Assembly: GCF_024758725.1 (NCBI RefSeq)
Contig: NZ_CP096972.1
Location: 3,144,001 to 3,208,000, forward strand
Direction of reading: 5' to 3'
DNA: 64,000 bases
Source: Sphingomonas sp. SUN039
GTDB taxonomy: Bacteria > Pseudomonadota > Alphaproteobacteria > Sphingomonadales > Sphingomonadaceae
The position numbers and the translations under genes are program-made. Each line of letters starts with the position of its first letter. Position 1 is the stretch's first letter. A model generated the notes under the pieces. It was not told the origin of the DNA, did not search any database, and worked only from the letters and a program-made list of their open reading frames with translations. Shown in pieces: positions 50,648 through 60,259 of this stretch.

Positions 50648-50665
50648 GGTAAGATACAACTTACC
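50648..50665. promoter_or_regulatory. Operator of AbrB-PIN module 2
   Basis: Inverted repeat GGTAAG-atacaa-CTTACC immediately before the antitoxin ATG. It shares the six-base half-site with the module 1 operator (27184-27214), differing by one base in spacing. On the coding strand the extended half-site reads GTGGTAAG, also as in module 1. Confidence 0.72.
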
Positions 50666-50674
50666 ACAAGCGCG

Positions 50675-51064
50675 TCAATCGCCGTCCAAATCCCGCGCCA
50701 CCTCGGGCCGTCGCAGGACCGCCGCGATATGGCTGCCCTCGTCAAAGCTCTCATCCGAGAGAAACTTCAGTTTCGCGGCGTATTTGCCGTTCACGCGGCG
50801 CGCGACTTCGCTTTGCAGATAGGCGGTGTTGGTGCGGAGCGCCTTCAGCACCGCTTCCTCGTTCTGGCCGAGCAGCGGTTTCACGAACACCGTTGCGTGG
50901 CGGAGATCGGGCGACATGCGGACTTCGGTGACGCTGGTCGGATGCGCGGCGAGCACATCGTCATGCACATCACCGCGCTGGAGAATGTCCGACAGCGCGT
51001 GACGCACCGCCTCGCCGACCCGAAGGGTGCGGACGGAGCGTTCGACGCCCTTTGGGTCAGCCAC
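50675..51064 (-). CDS. rbfA: Ribosome-binding factor A
   Basis: RbfA binds the 30S subunit during 16S rRNA maturation and is important in the cold. It has 129 residues in a KH-like fold: [40 protein letters not shown] and [20 protein letters not shown]. It starts 8 bp after infB. In most relatives truB follows directly; here a toxin-antitoxin pair, tdk and a GNAT gene intervene. Confidence 0.96.
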   Translation of the reverse strand: MADPKGVERSVRTLRVGEAVRHALSDILQRGDVHDDVLAAHPTSVTEVRMSPDLRHATVFVKPLLGQNEEAVLKALRTNTAYLQSEVARRVNGKYAAKLKFLSDESFDEGSHIAAVLRRPEVARDLDGD

Positions 51065-51072
51065 ACATCACC

Positions 51073-53583
51073 TCACAGCGTGCGTGCACGCTCCTCGACC
51101 TCGAACGTTTCTAGGAAGTCGCCCGCCTTGATGTCGTTCGTCGCGTCGAAGGTAACACCGCATTCCAGACCCGCTTTGACCTCTGCCACATCGTCCTTGA
51201 AGCGGCGCAGCGAGTTGACCTTGCCGTTGTAGATGATGACGTCGTCGCGGGTGATGCGCGCGCGCAGATCCTTTTTGATGACGCCTTCGGTGACGAGCAG
51301 ACCCGCCGCTTTGCCGGTCTTGCCCGCCGGGAAGACCTGGCGGATTTCGGCGCGGCCCACGACGTGTTCGATGATTTCCGGCCCCAGCTGCCCGGCCATC
51401 GCGTTCCGGACCTGGTCGGTCAGGTGGTAGATGACGTCGAAATACTGGAACTCGACGCGGTCGCGTTTGGCCAGCGCCGCCGCCTTGGGGTTCGGACGCA
51501 CGTTGAAGCCGATAACCGGCGCGCCGCTTGCCGCCGCCGTCATCACATCGCTTTCAGTGATGCCGCCGACGCCCGATGACAGGATGCGGACCTTGATGTC
51601 GTCGGTCGAGATGCGGTTGACCGCGCCGACGATCGCTTCGACCGATCCTTGCGTATCGGCCTTGACGACGATGGGATATTCCATCGCCTTGACCGCGCCG
51701 AAATTGGCAAAGACATTCTCGATATCGACGGGTGCCGAGACGGTGCGCTGTTCGGTGGCGGTCTTGAGGCGATAAAGCGCGACTTCGCGGGCACGCGCCT
51801 CGTTCTCGACCACCGACATCGGATCGCCCGCCGAGGGGACGCCCGACAGCCCGAGAATCTCGACCGGCATCGAGGGGCCGGCTTCCTTGAGCTGGCGGCC
51901 CTTGTCGTCGATCATCGCGCGAACCTTGCCCGAGAACTGGCCGACGACGACGATGTCGCCGACCCGCAACGTCCCGCGCCGGACGAGGATCGTCGCCAGC
52001 GGCCCGCGGCCCTTGTCGAGCTTGGCCTCGATCACACTGCCTTCGGCGGCGCGGTCGGGATTGGCTTTCAGTTCGAGCAGTTCGGCCTGCAGGTGCAGCT
52101 TTTCGGTCAGCTCGTCGAGGCCGGTCTTCTTGAGCGCAGACACTTCGACGTCCTGCACGTCGCCCGACATTTCCTCGACGATAACTTCGTACTGAAGCAG
52201 CGCCTCACGCACTTTCTGGGCATTGGCTTCGGGCTTGTCGATCTTGGTGATGGCAACCACGATCGGCACATCGGCGGCCTTGGCATGGGTAATCGCCTCG
52301 ATCGTCTGCGGCTTGATGCTGTCGTCGGCAGCCACCACCAGCACGACGATGTCGGTGACGTTCGCGCCGCGTTTGCGCATCTCGCCGAACGCTTCATGGC
52401 CGGGTGTATCGAGGAAGGTGATCTGCTCGCCCGATTTCAGCGTGACCTGATAGGCGCCGATATGCTGGGTGATGCCGCCCGCTTCGCCGCGCACGACATC
52501 GGTGCCGCGCAATGCGTCGAGCAGCGACGTCTTGCCATGATCGACATGGCCCATGATCGTGACCACGGGCGGACGGGTCTTGAGCGTCGCTTCGTCGTCG
52601 ACATCCATTGCGACATCGATTTCGACATCGCTTTCGCTGACGCGGGTGTAGTTATGGCCGAATTCGGTGACCAGCAGTTCGGCGGTGTCCTGGTCGATGG
52701 TGTCGCCCATCGCCGACGGCACGCCCATCTTGAACAGCGCACGGATCAGGTCGTTGCCGCGCTCGGCCATGCGGTTGGCGAGTTCGCCGACCGTGATGGT
52801 CTCCGGAATGACGACGTCGCGGATCTGCTTGGCTTGCGGCTGGCCGCTGCCATGGGCGCGGCGTTCCTTTTCGCGGGCGCGTTTGAGCGCCGCCAGCGAA
52901 CGAGCACGTGCACCTTCTTCATTGCCCTCGAGCGCGCGCGTAACGGTCAGCTTGCCGGCCTGGCGGCGGTCGTCGCCACCACGCGGGCGTGCCGTGGGGC
53001 GTGCGGGTTCGGGGCGACGCAAGGCACCCGCCGGAGTCGGCTTGACGACCCGGCCTGCATCGCCGTCGCGCTCCTGCGCGGCCTGAACTTCGGGCTCGGG
53101 CTGCGGGGGCGGATTCCGCAGCGCTTCGGCAGCGGCCTCCTCCGCGGCAATGCGCGCTTCTTCTTCGGCCTTGCGGTTTTCTTCGACGCGGCGCTTTTCG
53201 TCCTCGGTCGTGTCGATTTTCGCACGGTCGTCACGACGGCGCGCTTCCTCGAGCGCCGACATGCGCGCTTCTTCGGCTTCGCGCAGCAGGCGTTCCTGCT
53301 GTTCGCGGCGTTCGAGCGGGGTCAGCGCGCGCGGTGCGGCGGGCGGTGCGACCGGCTTGGGCGCGACAACGGGCGCGGCGACCGGTGCCGGCGCAACTTC
53401 GACGACGGGCTCGGGCGCGGGAACTTCCTCGCCAGGACGGACGAAGCGACGTTTCTTGACCTCGACCACGACGGTATTCGACCGGCCATGGCTGAAGCTC
53501 TGCTTCACCTGGCCCGTCTCGACCGTGCGCTTGATCCCCAGCGGCGCGCGCATGCCCAGTTTCGGCTTTTCAGTCTCGCTCAT
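51073..53583 (-). CDS. infB: Translation initiation factor IF-2
   Basis: IF-2 is the GTPase that places initiator tRNA on the 30S subunit. It has 836 residues. The N-terminal region is charged and Ala/Glu/Arg-rich (about 50-240), including the alphaproteobacterial [10 protein letters not shown] motif. The G domain has [14 protein letters not shown] (G1), [10 protein letters not shown] (G3) and TKIDK (G4). The C-terminal domains end [14 protein letters not shown]. It lies 18 bp after ylxR and 8 bp before rbfA. Confidence 0.98.
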   Translation of the reverse strand: MSETEKPKLGMRAPLGIKRTVETGQVKQSFSHGRSNTVVVEVKKRRFVRPGEEVPAPEPVVEVAPAPVAAPVVAPKPVAPPAAPRALTPLERREQQERLLREAEEARMSALEEARRRDDRAKIDTTEDEKRRVEENRKAEEEARIAAEEAAAEALRNPPPQPEPEVQAAQERDGDAGRVVKPTPAGALRRPEPARPTARPRGGDDRRQAGKLTVTRALEGNEEGARARSLAALKRAREKERRAHGSGQPQAKQIRDVVIPETITVGELANRMAERGNDLIRALFKMGVPSAMGDTIDQDTAELLVTEFGHNYTRVSESDVEIDVAMDVDDEATLKTRPPVVTIMGHVDHGKTSLLDALRGTDVVRGEAGGITQHIGAYQVTLKSGEQITFLDTPGHEAFGEMRKRGANVTDIVVLVVAADDSIKPQTIEAITHAKAADVPIVVAITKIDKPEANAQKVREALLQYEVIVEEMSGDVQDVEVSALKKTGLDELTEKLHLQAELLELKANPDRAAEGSVIEAKLDKGRGPLATILVRRGTLRVGDIVVVGQFSGKVRAMIDDKGRQLKEAGPSMPVEILGLSGVPSAGDPMSVVENEARAREVALYRLKTATEQRTVSAPVDIENVFANFGAVKAMEYPIVVKADTQGSVEAIVGAVNRISTDDIKVRILSSGVGGITESDVMTAAASGAPVIGFNVRPNPKAAALAKRDRVEFQYFDVIYHLTDQVRNAMAGQLGPEIIEHVVGRAEIRQVFPAGKTGKAAGLLVTEGVIKKDLRARITRDDVIIYNGKVNSLRRFKDDVAEVKAGLECGVTFDATNDIKAGDFLETFEVEERARTL

Positions 53584-53601
53584 GAATTAAACCCGAACCC
53601 T

Positions 53602-54330
53602 TCACTTCATATTCGCGCCGCGCGGCCCTGAACCCTGCGACGCATTTTCGCAAGGTTCGCCCACGGGCGCATGATCGATAAAACCGTGCCACCGGTCGAC
53701 AGCGGCAGCCACCCGTTCGGCAGCCCGCGCGTCAGTCACGCCGATGTGTACAACATTTTCGCGCCCCAGCGCTACCGACAAGATCGTGCGGTCGACAGCG
53801 AGGATCAACCCCTGCCGCCCCGAACCCTCTTCGTCGTTGCCGATACGCCAGGCCTGATCGAGCTTGCGGTTGCCGTCGGTCCCTGCGTCGGCGGCGTGAT
53901 AGAGCAGGTGGAGCGCGCCTTTGCGCGCCGCTTCCTCGATCCGCTCGCTGCCGGTCGCAAGCGTCGAGGCGCGCGCCTCGAGCCCCAGCCGCTCCAGCGC
54001 GGCGCGCGACAGCGCCTCCTCGATCCGCGCGCCCAGATCGTCGGGGACCGAAATGTCGGTCGTCTTGAATGCACGCGCCAGCGCGCCCTTGAGCTTGCCC
54101 TTGGCGACCGCCGCATCGAGCACGGGCCGCGTGACGCCGATCCATGCGCCGCGCCCGGGTGCCTTAGCACGCACATCGGGGTGCACCTGCCCGTCGGGCG
54201 CGAGCGCGAGGCGAATGAGATTGCCCCGCTCGCCCTTGGCACGCGTCAGGACGCAGGTCCGCTCGCTGACGTTGCCGCCAGCTTCGTTTTCGGTGTCGAC
54301 CGCTACCGTGTCATTGCGAGGATTCCGCAA
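53602..54330 (-). CDS. ylxR: YlxR (DUF448) protein fused to L7Ae-like domain
   Basis: This 242-residue RNA-binding protein has an N-terminal YlxR domain (RTCVLTRAKGERGNLIRLAL, KAPGRGAWIGVTR) and a C-terminal L7Ae/L30e-like part (LSRAALERLGLEARAS, KGALHLLYHAADAG). YlxR/RnpM proteins bind the RNase P RNA or act in nusA-infB operons. The only start giving the YlxR domain is TTG 54330, with GGAGG 6 nt upstream, overlapping nusA by 20 bp. Confidence 0.92.
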   Translation of the reverse strand: MRNPRNDTVAVDTENEAGGNVSERTCVLTRAKGERGNLIRLALAPDGQVHPDVRAKAPGRGAWIGVTRPVLDAAVAKGKLKGALARAFKTTDISVPDDLGARIEEALSRAALERLGLEARASTLATGSERIEEAARKGALHLLYHAADAGTDGNRKLDQAWRIGNDEEGSGRQGLILAVDRTILSVALGRENVVHIGVTDARAAERVAAAVDRWHGFIDHAPVGEPCENASQGSGPRGANMK

Positions 54331-55906
54331 CAGCGTCCTCCTCTTCGAACCAATGCGCGCGGGCCGCCATGATGATCTCGTTGCCCTGCTCTTCGCTGAG
54401 GTTGTATTCGGCGAGGATGCCGCCCTTGGGCTCGTTGGTCGGCACCACCTTGCGGCGCGGCTCGATGCGACGCTTCTGGATCAGCTCGTCGGTGGCGAGG
54501 TCGGCAAGATCGTCGAGCGTCTTGATCCCCGCCTTGCCCAGCGTCACCAGCATCGCTTCGTTGAGGTGCGGCATTTCGGCGATCGCATCCTCGACACCCA
54601 TGCCGCGGCGCAATTCGCGGTTGGCTTCCTCGCGGCGCTCGAGCGCTTCGGTCGCGCGGTTCTGGAGCTCGGCACCCAGTTCTTCGTCGAACCCTTCGAT
54701 GTCGGAGATTTCGCTGACCTCGACATAGGCGACTTCCTCGAGGCTGGTGAACCCTTCGGCAACCAGCAGCTGCGCGAGCGTCTCGTCGACGTCGAGCTCG
54801 TTCTGGAAGAGCTCGGAACGCTCGACGAATTCGCGCTGGCGCTTCTCGCTCGCATCGGCTTCGGTCAGAATATCGATGGCCTTGCCTGTGAGCTGCGAGG
54901 CCAGGCGCACGTTCTGCCCGCGACGGCCGATGGCGAGGCTGAGCTGGTCATCGGGGACGACAACCTCGATGCGCTCTTCCTCTTCGTCGATGACGACGCG
55001 GCTCACGTTCGCGGGTTGCAGCGCGTTGACGACGAAGGTCGCGATGTCGGGCGACCAGGGGATGATGTCGATCTTTTCGCCCTGCATTTCCTGCACGACG
55101 GCCTGGACGCGGCTGCCCTTCATGCCGACGCACGCGCCGACCGGGTCGATGCTGCCGTCGCGGCTGATCACGCCGATCTTGGCGCGGCTGCCGGGATCGC
55201 GCGCGGCGGCCATGATCGTGATGATGCCGTCGTAGATTTCGGGCACTTCCTGCGCGAACAGCTTCTTCATGAAATCGGGATGCGCGCGGCTGAGGAAGAT
55301 CTGGGGTCCGCGCGTCTCGCGCACGACCTTCAGGATCAGCGCGCGGATGCGGTCGCCGACGCGGACGACTTCGCGCGGAATCTGCGCGTCGCGGCGGATA
55401 ACGCCTTCGGCACGGCCCAGATCGACGACGACATGGCCGAACTCGACGCGCTTGACGACGCCGGTGATGATCTCGCCGGCGCGGTCCTTGAATTCCTCGA
55501 ACTGGCGCTCGCGCTCGGCATCGCGGACCTTTTGGAAAATGACCTGCTTCGATGCCTGCGCCGCGATGCGACCGAATTCGATGTTAGGCAGCGGATCGAC
55601 GATGAAGTCGCCGATGGCGGCGCCGGGCTGCAGCTTCTGCCCGCCCTCGAGGCTGACCTGCTTGAAATAATCCTCGACCTGCTCGACGACCTCGACAACC
55701 CTCCACAAACGAAGATCGCCGCTTTCGGTGTCGATCTTCGCGCGGATGTCGTTTTCCGCGCCGTAACGCGCCTTGGCTGCGCGCTGGATGGCGTCCTCCA
55801 TCGCGTCGATCACGATCGCGCGGTCGATCAGCTTTTCCTTGGCAACCGCATCGGCAATTGCGAGCAGCTCGGCCTTGTTGGCGGCTGCGGGGGCAGTGGA
55901 GGCCAT
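54311..55906 (-). CDS. nusA: Transcription termination/antitermination factor NusA
   Basis: NusA binds RNA polymerase and nascent RNA, influencing pausing, termination and antitermination. It has 531 residues. An N-terminal domain is followed by S1 ([20 protein letters not shown]), two KH domains ([38 protein letters not shown]) and C-terminal HhH/acidic repeats ([20 protein letters not shown]). The start overlaps the rimP stop. Confidence 0.98.
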   Translation of the reverse strand: MASTAPAAANKAELLAIADAVAKEKLIDRAIVIDAMEDAIQRAAKARYGAENDIRAKIDTESGDLRLWRVVEVVEQVEDYFKQVSLEGGQKLQPGAAIGDFIVDPLPNIEFGRIAAQASKQVIFQKVRDAERERQFEEFKDRAGEIITGVVKRVEFGHVVVDLGRAEGVIRRDAQIPREVVRVGDRIRALILKVVRETRGPQIFLSRAHPDFMKKLFAQEVPEIYDGIITIMAAARDPGSRAKIGVISRDGSIDPVGACVGMKGSRVQAVVQEMQGEKIDIIPWSPDIATFVVNALQPANVSRVVIDEEEERIEVVVPDDQLSLAIGRRGQNVRLASQLTGKAIDILTEADASEKRQREFVERSELFQNELDVDETLAQLLVAEGFTSLEEVAYVEVSEISDIEGFDEELGAELQNRATEALERREEANRELRRGMGVEDAIAEMPHLNEAMLVTLGKAGIKTLDDLADLATDELIQKRRIEPRRKVVPTNEPKGGILAEYNLSEEQGNEIIMAARAHWFEEEDAVAESSQ

Positions 55907-56481
55907 CAGTTTACTTCCTCTTCGATGATGTCTTTGTCGCCGTCTTCGTTGAACTCTTCGACGGTGTCTGCGCCATCCGCAATCAGCGGTTTGGTCGCCT
56001 TGATGAGTTTGTCGGTCAGTATGAGCTTTGCCGTCGCAATCGCCGTGAACGGGAACTGCATCGCGCCATGCCTGGCCACGACCAGCACGTCGTCCCCTTC
56101 GACGCCTTTCAGATCGGCATCGAACATCTTGCGTCCCTCGATCGGCTCGACCAGCTTGATCCGCGCTTCATGCCCCGCCCAATCGGCATAATCGGCCAGC
56201 CGCGTCAGCGGCCGGTCGATGCCGGGCGAGCTGACTTCGAGCCGATAGGTTTCGTCGATGGGATCGTCCGCCGTGCCGTCGAGTGCGTCGAGAATTTCCG
56301 ACAGTCGCCGCGACAACACCGCGCAATCGTCGAGCGTCAGCTGGCGCGTGTCGGGCCGCTCGGCCATCACCTGCAAGGTCGGATCGGACTTGCCGCCGAA
56401 GAAACCGACGCGCACCAGCCGCAGCCCGAGCGCGGTCGCTTCGGGTTCGATCAGTGCGGTCAGGGCGGCGATATCGGCCAT
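55906..56481 (-). CDS. rimP: Ribosome maturation factor RimP
   Basis: RimP assists 30S maturation. It has 191 residues with LIEPEATALGLRLVRVGFFG, the conserved DDCAVLSRRLSEILDALD and YRLEVSSPGIDRPLTRLADY. A long acidic C-terminal tail (VEEFNEDGDKDIIEEEVN) is seen. The ATG at 56481 is preferred because the domain begins there; AAAGAA lies upstream. It is the first gene of the superoperon, divergent from the sugar dehydrogenase. Confidence 0.96.
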   Translation of the reverse strand: MADIAALTALIEPEATALGLRLVRVGFFGGKSDPTLQVMAERPDTRQLTLDDCAVLSRRLSEILDALDGTADDPIDETYRLEVSSPGIDRPLTRLADYADWAGHEARIKLVEPIEGRKMFDADLKGVEGDDVLVVARHGAMQFPFTAIATAKLILTDKLIKATKPLIADGADTVEEFNEDGDKDIIEEEVN

Positions 56482-56618
56482 CAATTCTTTCGGCAAAAAC
56501 AAGCGTGTCTCGCGCCCGGACCCTTGCGGACCCGAACCCAAACACCGACGATGTAAGGAAGACAGGAGCGATATAGGCCGAACCGCGTTACGCAGCAAGC
56601 CTGAAGATGGAGACCATG

Positions 56619-57797
56619 ATGAAACGCGCCGCCACTGCCCTCTCCCTTGTGCTTGCTGCCTGCGGGCAGGCCTCGACCGCGCAAGATGCTGTTGCGGTCG
56701 GGCAAGCCCCCATCACCGGCCCGCAGACCGGTGCGACCAAGCCGTTCGTCGCGACGCCGGTCGCGACGTTCGACAGCCCCTGGGCGATGACCTTCCTGCC
56801 CGACGGGCGGATGCTGGTGACGGAGAAGGGCGGGGCGCTGAAGCTGGTCGGCGCTGACGGCAAAACTGGGGCGGTCGTGCGGGGCGCGCCCGCGGTCGAC
56901 AGCGGCGGACAGGGCGGGCTGATGGATGTCGTGCTGCATCCCGAATTCGCCGAGAACCGGATGGTCTATCTCAGCTGGTCGGAAGCGGGTCCGGGCGGCA
57001 AGGGCGTCGCGCTGGGGCGCGGGCGGCTGGCCGATACCGTCATCCAGTGTATCCGCGCGCCCTGTCCGGTCCAGCCGGGACTGCAGGGCTTTACGACGAT
57101 CTTCCGCGCCACCCCGTTTGTATCGGGCGGCGGCCATTATTCGGGCCGCATCGCCTTTTCGCCCGACGGCAAATATCTGTATTTCACCAATGGCGAGCGC
57201 CAGAAATTCGATCCCGCGCAGGACAAGTCGGCGACGCTGGGCAAGGTGCTGCGCCTCACGCCCGACGGAAAACCCGCGCCGGACAACCCGCTCGCAGCCC
57301 AAGGTTTCCGCCCGGAGGTATGGAGTTACGGCCATCGCAACCTGCTCGGCATCGCGTTCGACGCGCAGGGGCGCTTGTGGGAACAGGAAATGGGGCCGAA
57401 GGGCGGCGACGAGCTCAACCTGATCCTGCCGGGCAAGAACTACGGCTACCCCATCGTCTCGAACGGCGATCACTATGACGGCCGCAACATTCCCGACCAC
57501 CCGACGCGTCCCGAATTCGAAGCGCCCAAGGTCAGCTGGAACCCGGTCATCTCGCCCGGCGGGCTGATCTTCTATTCGGGCAAGCTGTTCCCCGCGTGGA
57601 AGGGCAGTGCCTTTATCGGCGGTCTGTCGTCGCAGGCGCTGGTCCGCATATCGTTCGATGGCGAGAAAGCACGCGAAGCCGAACGCTTCGACATGGGCAA
57701 GCGCATCCGCGAAGTCGAACAGGGACCGGACGGCGCGCTTTATGTGCTCGAAGACGGCGCGGGCGGGCGGCTGCTGCGGTTGACGCCTAAACCGTGA
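56619..57797 (+). CDS. PQQ-dependent aldose sugar dehydrogenase, lipoprotein
   Basis: This 392-residue six-bladed beta-propeller oxidoreductase of the YliI family oxidises aldoses in the periplasm using PQQ. The leader has a lipobox (LVLAACG). Blades show NPW-like DSPWAMTFLPDGRMLVTEKG, HPEFAENRMVYLSW, FTNGERQ, EVWSYGHRNLLGIAFD, MGPKGGDELNLI and YVLEDGAGGRLLRL. The catalytic His is expected in GGGHYSGR. ATG 56619 sits 6 nt after GGAG; in-frame ATGs at 56607 and 56616 are alternatives. It is convergent with ohr, overlapping by 11 bp. Confidence 0.9.
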   Translation: MKRAATALSLVLAACGQASTAQDAVAVGQAPITGPQTGATKPFVATPVATFDSPWAMTFLPDGRMLVTEKGGALKLVGADGKTGAVVRGAPAVDSGGQGGLMDVVLHPEFAENRMVYLSWSEAGPGGKGVALGRGRLADTVIQCIRAPCPVQPGLQGFTTIFRATPFVSGGGHYSGRIAFSPDGKYLYFTNGERQKFDPAQDKSATLGKVLRLTPDGKPAPDNPLAAQGFRPEVWSYGHRNLLGIAFDAQGRLWEQEMGPKGGDELNLILPGKNYGYPIVSNGDHYDGRNIPDHPTRPEFEAPKVSWNPVISPGGLIFYSGKLFPAWKGSAFIGGLSSQALVRISFDGEKAREAERFDMGKRIREVEQGPDGALYVLEDGAGGRLLRLTPKP

Positions 57798-58215
57798 CGC
57801 TCAGTTCCACCGGCACATTGCCCTTCACCGCGTTCGAATAGGGGCAGACCTCGTGTGCCTTGGCGACCAGCGCCTCGGCTTCGTCCTGCGCGAACCCCGG
57901 CACGTGCGCGTTCAACGTCACCAGCAGGCCGAAGCCGCCCTCGTCGCGCGTCCCGATGGTCACGTCCGCCGTGATCGTCGAAGCGGTCACGTCCTTTTTC
58001 TGCAGCTTGGCAATGTAATCGAGCGCCGAGCTGAAGCAGGCGGCATAGCCGGTCGCAAACAAATCCTCGGGCGTCGTCGCGCCTTCCTTGCCGGGTCCGC
58101 CCATCGCCTTGGGGATCGACAGGTCGACCGCCACCACGCCATCGGACGACGCCGAATGGCCGTTGCGGCCGCCGGTCGCGGTGGCATGGGCAGTGTAGAG
58201 CGGTTTAACGGCCAT
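57787..58215 (-). CDS. ohr: Organic hydroperoxide resistance protein (Ohr/OsmC family)
   Basis: Ohr is a thiol peroxidase that reduces organic hydroperoxides. It has 142 residues: VKPLYTAHATATGGRNGHSA, the first reactive Cys in LFATGYAACFSSALDYIAKL and the second in AHEVCPYSNAVKGN. These positions fit Ohr rather than OsmC. ATG 58215 (or 58218) follows GAGGAG. No OhrR-type regulator is adjacent; the MarR gene at 62.5 kb belongs to another cassette. Confidence 0.93.
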   Translation of the reverse strand: MAVKPLYTAHATATGGRNGHSASSDGVVAVDLSIPKAMGGPGKEGATTPEDLFATGYAACFSSALDYIAKLQKKDVTASTITADVTIGTRDEGGFGLLVTLNAHVPGFAQDEAEALVAKAHEVCPYSNAVKGNVPVELSVTV

Positions 58216-58271
58216 CATGGTTCTCCTCATCGCGTTTCGCCAAGATGGTGCGGGAATGTGACGCTTTCCAG

Positions 58272-58448
58272 TCAGCGCCGCAAATACCGGAAATACCAGA
58301 CCTCATGCCCTTACACGTCGCGCGCCTTATGTTCGTAGAGGGTCTAGGGCCAGTCGGTGGGGCGGGCGGGGAATTCCGCCGCAGTTCGGCTTCCCATGCG
58401 AAATGCGAGCGCGTGTGCCGCATCCGCAGGCGCAACACGGACGGGGTG
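58272..58448 (-). pseudogene. Decayed 3' fragment of trmB
   Basis: The minus strand encodes a recognisable TrmB C-terminus (HPVRVAPADA, then PARPTDWP-stop-TLYEHKARDV-stop-GHEVWYFRYLRR-stop), interrupted by two in-frame stops. It matches the end of the intact gene at 63063-63773 (DHPVYVA, RPADWP, RYERKARNVYGHEVWYFRY). At DNA level 58288-58310 and 63094-63116 are identical over 23 bases. It is a relic of a second trmB copy or a duplicated 3' end left by insertion of the intervening cassette. Confidence 0.85.
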
Positions 58449-58507
58449 GGCGGTTGCTGAAACTGAGGCCGGCTTGGCACCGCGCTGACGTGCGCCAGGC
58501 CTCCCTG

Positions 58508-60259
58508 CTATCGGCTGCCCCGCCGCGATGTCTGCCTGTTCGACGGATAGCTGCATCCGACAGCACCCTTCGCCGATGCCATGGCCATCGCCGGATAGGG
58601 GCATAACGGGCGTGTCCGGCCGGGCCATGGTGTCGCGGGTCCGGCGGTTGCCGTAATGGCATCCGGGGCCTTGCCGTGGAGCATCCACTCCTCGAGCGCG
58701 CTCAGGCTATCGAAGCGGTCGGTGGCGGCCCCGCCGCCGCAATGGTTCATGCCCGGCACCGGAATGACGCGGACGAAGCGCGACGCGCTGCCCCGGTTGC
58801 GGCGGTCGACGGCTTTCCACCAGTCGATCGTGTCATAGGCCGAGAATACCGGGTCGCTCATCCCGTGCGGCACGATCAGCTTGCCGCCGTGCGCGCGAAA
58901 CGCGGACAGGTCGGTCGAGCGCATGCCGACATCCGCCCATGCCGAGGTACGGTAGGGAGCGACGACACGGTAGATGTGCCCCGCGTCGCGGTCGAAATCG
59001 AACGCCAGCTGCCACGCGAGCAGTCGCGCAGGGTCCGTCGGCAAGGCGGTCGGCGGGCTGGTAAACACCGCCGCCAGCGAGCCGCCGCCGAGGATGACGT
59101 TAAGCGAAGGCGGGCCGTTCTCCGCACCGACCTTCCACACCCGCCAGCCCGGTTCGGCGATGCCGGTGTCCCAGGGGAAAGCTGCGTAAAGCGCCCGACC
59201 CTTGCTGTCGCGGGCTCCGCCCATCACGCGTGCCAGCGCGTCGATCTGCGCGGTTTGCAGGCAACCGGTTTGATCGCCGCCCGAACATTGTTTTGCACGA
59301 AGGGCGGGCAGGACACGGGCGGCGGTGCACTGGCCGATGGCACCGATAATCCCGTCGACGAGGCCATCGTCGGCATCGCATGTCTGTTTGACGGCGTCCC
59401 CGACCAGTTTGAACTGGTCGGCGGTGATTGCAGTTTTCAGCCCTTCGACTGTCGGGGTCTGGCCGGCCGCCCGGAGGATCGAGGCAAATTGCTGCACGTC
59501 CCAGGCTTGCGCGACGGCGGCGCGGGGCAGTGAAAATCCGGGCGCGGCGGCGACGATGCCATCGAACGCAGCCGGGTAACGCTGGGCGAAGGCCATCCCT
59601 TCCTGTCCGCCCTTCGAACAGCCCCAGAAGACCTTGCTCTGCGGCGCGCGGGCATAGGCCTTGTTCGCGATATGCATGCCCAGATCGTAGCCGGGCTTGA
59701 GGCTGGCATGCCCATAATCGGCGCGCGCCTGCGGATCATGGCCGAACACCAGCTCGCCGCCATGGTCGGCAACTTTGTTGACGGCATTGTCATGCCCGCT
59801 GTCCTGCGTGAACACGGCATAACCGCGTTCGAGGCCGGTGCGGTTGCCGGGACCGTTGAAGCCGGTCGCATCGCCGACGACGCCATTGCTGCCGCCGCCG
59901 CCCTGAAAGAAGAACCGCCCGTTCCAGTCCTGCGGCAATCGCATCCGGAACGCGGTGCGATAGGGGCCGCCGACCGTCCCTGCATGCCCGCCGTAATGGC
60001 CAGTGACTTCGCAATGCGCGGGGAGGGGAGCCGACTTGCCCCCGCGCCCCTCGACCTGGGTGCCCGCCGCACGCCAGCTGGCCGCTGTGATGGCAAGCCC
60101 CGAAACCGGCGCGCCCGACAGCGACGCTGCGGCGAGCGCGGCGCAGCCGTTCGCGTCGAAGCTCCTCGCCGGTGCCGCCGTCACCGGCGAGGTCAGGCCG
60201 GTCGGCAACGCCAGCAACAGCGGCATGGCGATCCGGACGCGAACGGGCAGCGTGTTCAT
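58508..60259 (-). CDS. Tannase/feruloyl esterase family protein
   Basis: This 583-residue exported esterase has leader RIAMPLLLALPTGLTSPVTA. It has the tannase fold with nucleophile motif FWGCSKGGQEGM. The acid lies in the GKLIVPHGMSDPVFSAYD region, and the His is in VPGMNHCGGG; the adjacent Cys residues (GCS and HC) form the disulfide typical of this family. Substrates are gallate or hydroxycinnamate esters or related aryl esters; which one is unknown. The C-terminal 40 residues are not conserved-looking. Its start overlaps the stop of the TonB receptor gene (TGATG). Confidence 0.88.
   Translation of the reverse strand: MNTLPVRVRIAMPLLLALPTGLTSPVTAAPARSFDANGCAALAAASLSGAPVSGLAITAASWRAAGTQVEGRGGKSAPLPAHCEVTGHYGGHAGTVGGPYRTAFRMRLPQDWNGRFFFQGGGGSNGVVGDATGFNGPGNRTGLERGYAVFTQDSGHDNAVNKVADHGGELVFGHDPQARADYGHASLKPGYDLGMHIANKAYARAPQSKVFWGCSKGGQEGMAFAQRYPAAFDGIVAAAPGFSLPRAAVAQAWDVQQFASILRAAGQTPTVEGLKTAITADQFKLVGDAVKQTCDADDGLVDGIIGAIGQCTAARVLPALRAKQCSGGDQTGCLQTAQIDALARVMGGARDSKGRALYAAFPWDTGIAEPGWRVWKVGAENGPPSLNVILGGGSLAAVFTSPPTALPTDPARLLAWQLAFDFDRDAGHIYRVVAPYRTSAWADVGMRSTDLSAFRAHGGKLIVPHGMSDPVFSAYDTIDWWKAVDRRNRGSASRFVRVIPVPGMNHCGGGAATDRFDSLSALEEWMLHGKAPDAITATAGPATPWPGRTRPLCPYPAMAMASAKGAVGCSYPSNRQTSRRGSR

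Noticed and set aside
51649-53631. Long plus-strand frame opposite infB
   Set aside because: Antisense shadow of IF-2; Phe/Arg/Gly-rich low-complexity translation and no ribosome-binding site.
53921-56191. 756-codon plus-strand frame opposite ylxR, nusA and rimP
   Set aside because: It spans three real leftward genes and has shadow-type composition.
58205-58480. 91-codon minus-strand frame between ohr and the tannase gene
   Set aside because: It is an out-of-frame reading of the decayed trmB fragment and overlaps the ohr start.
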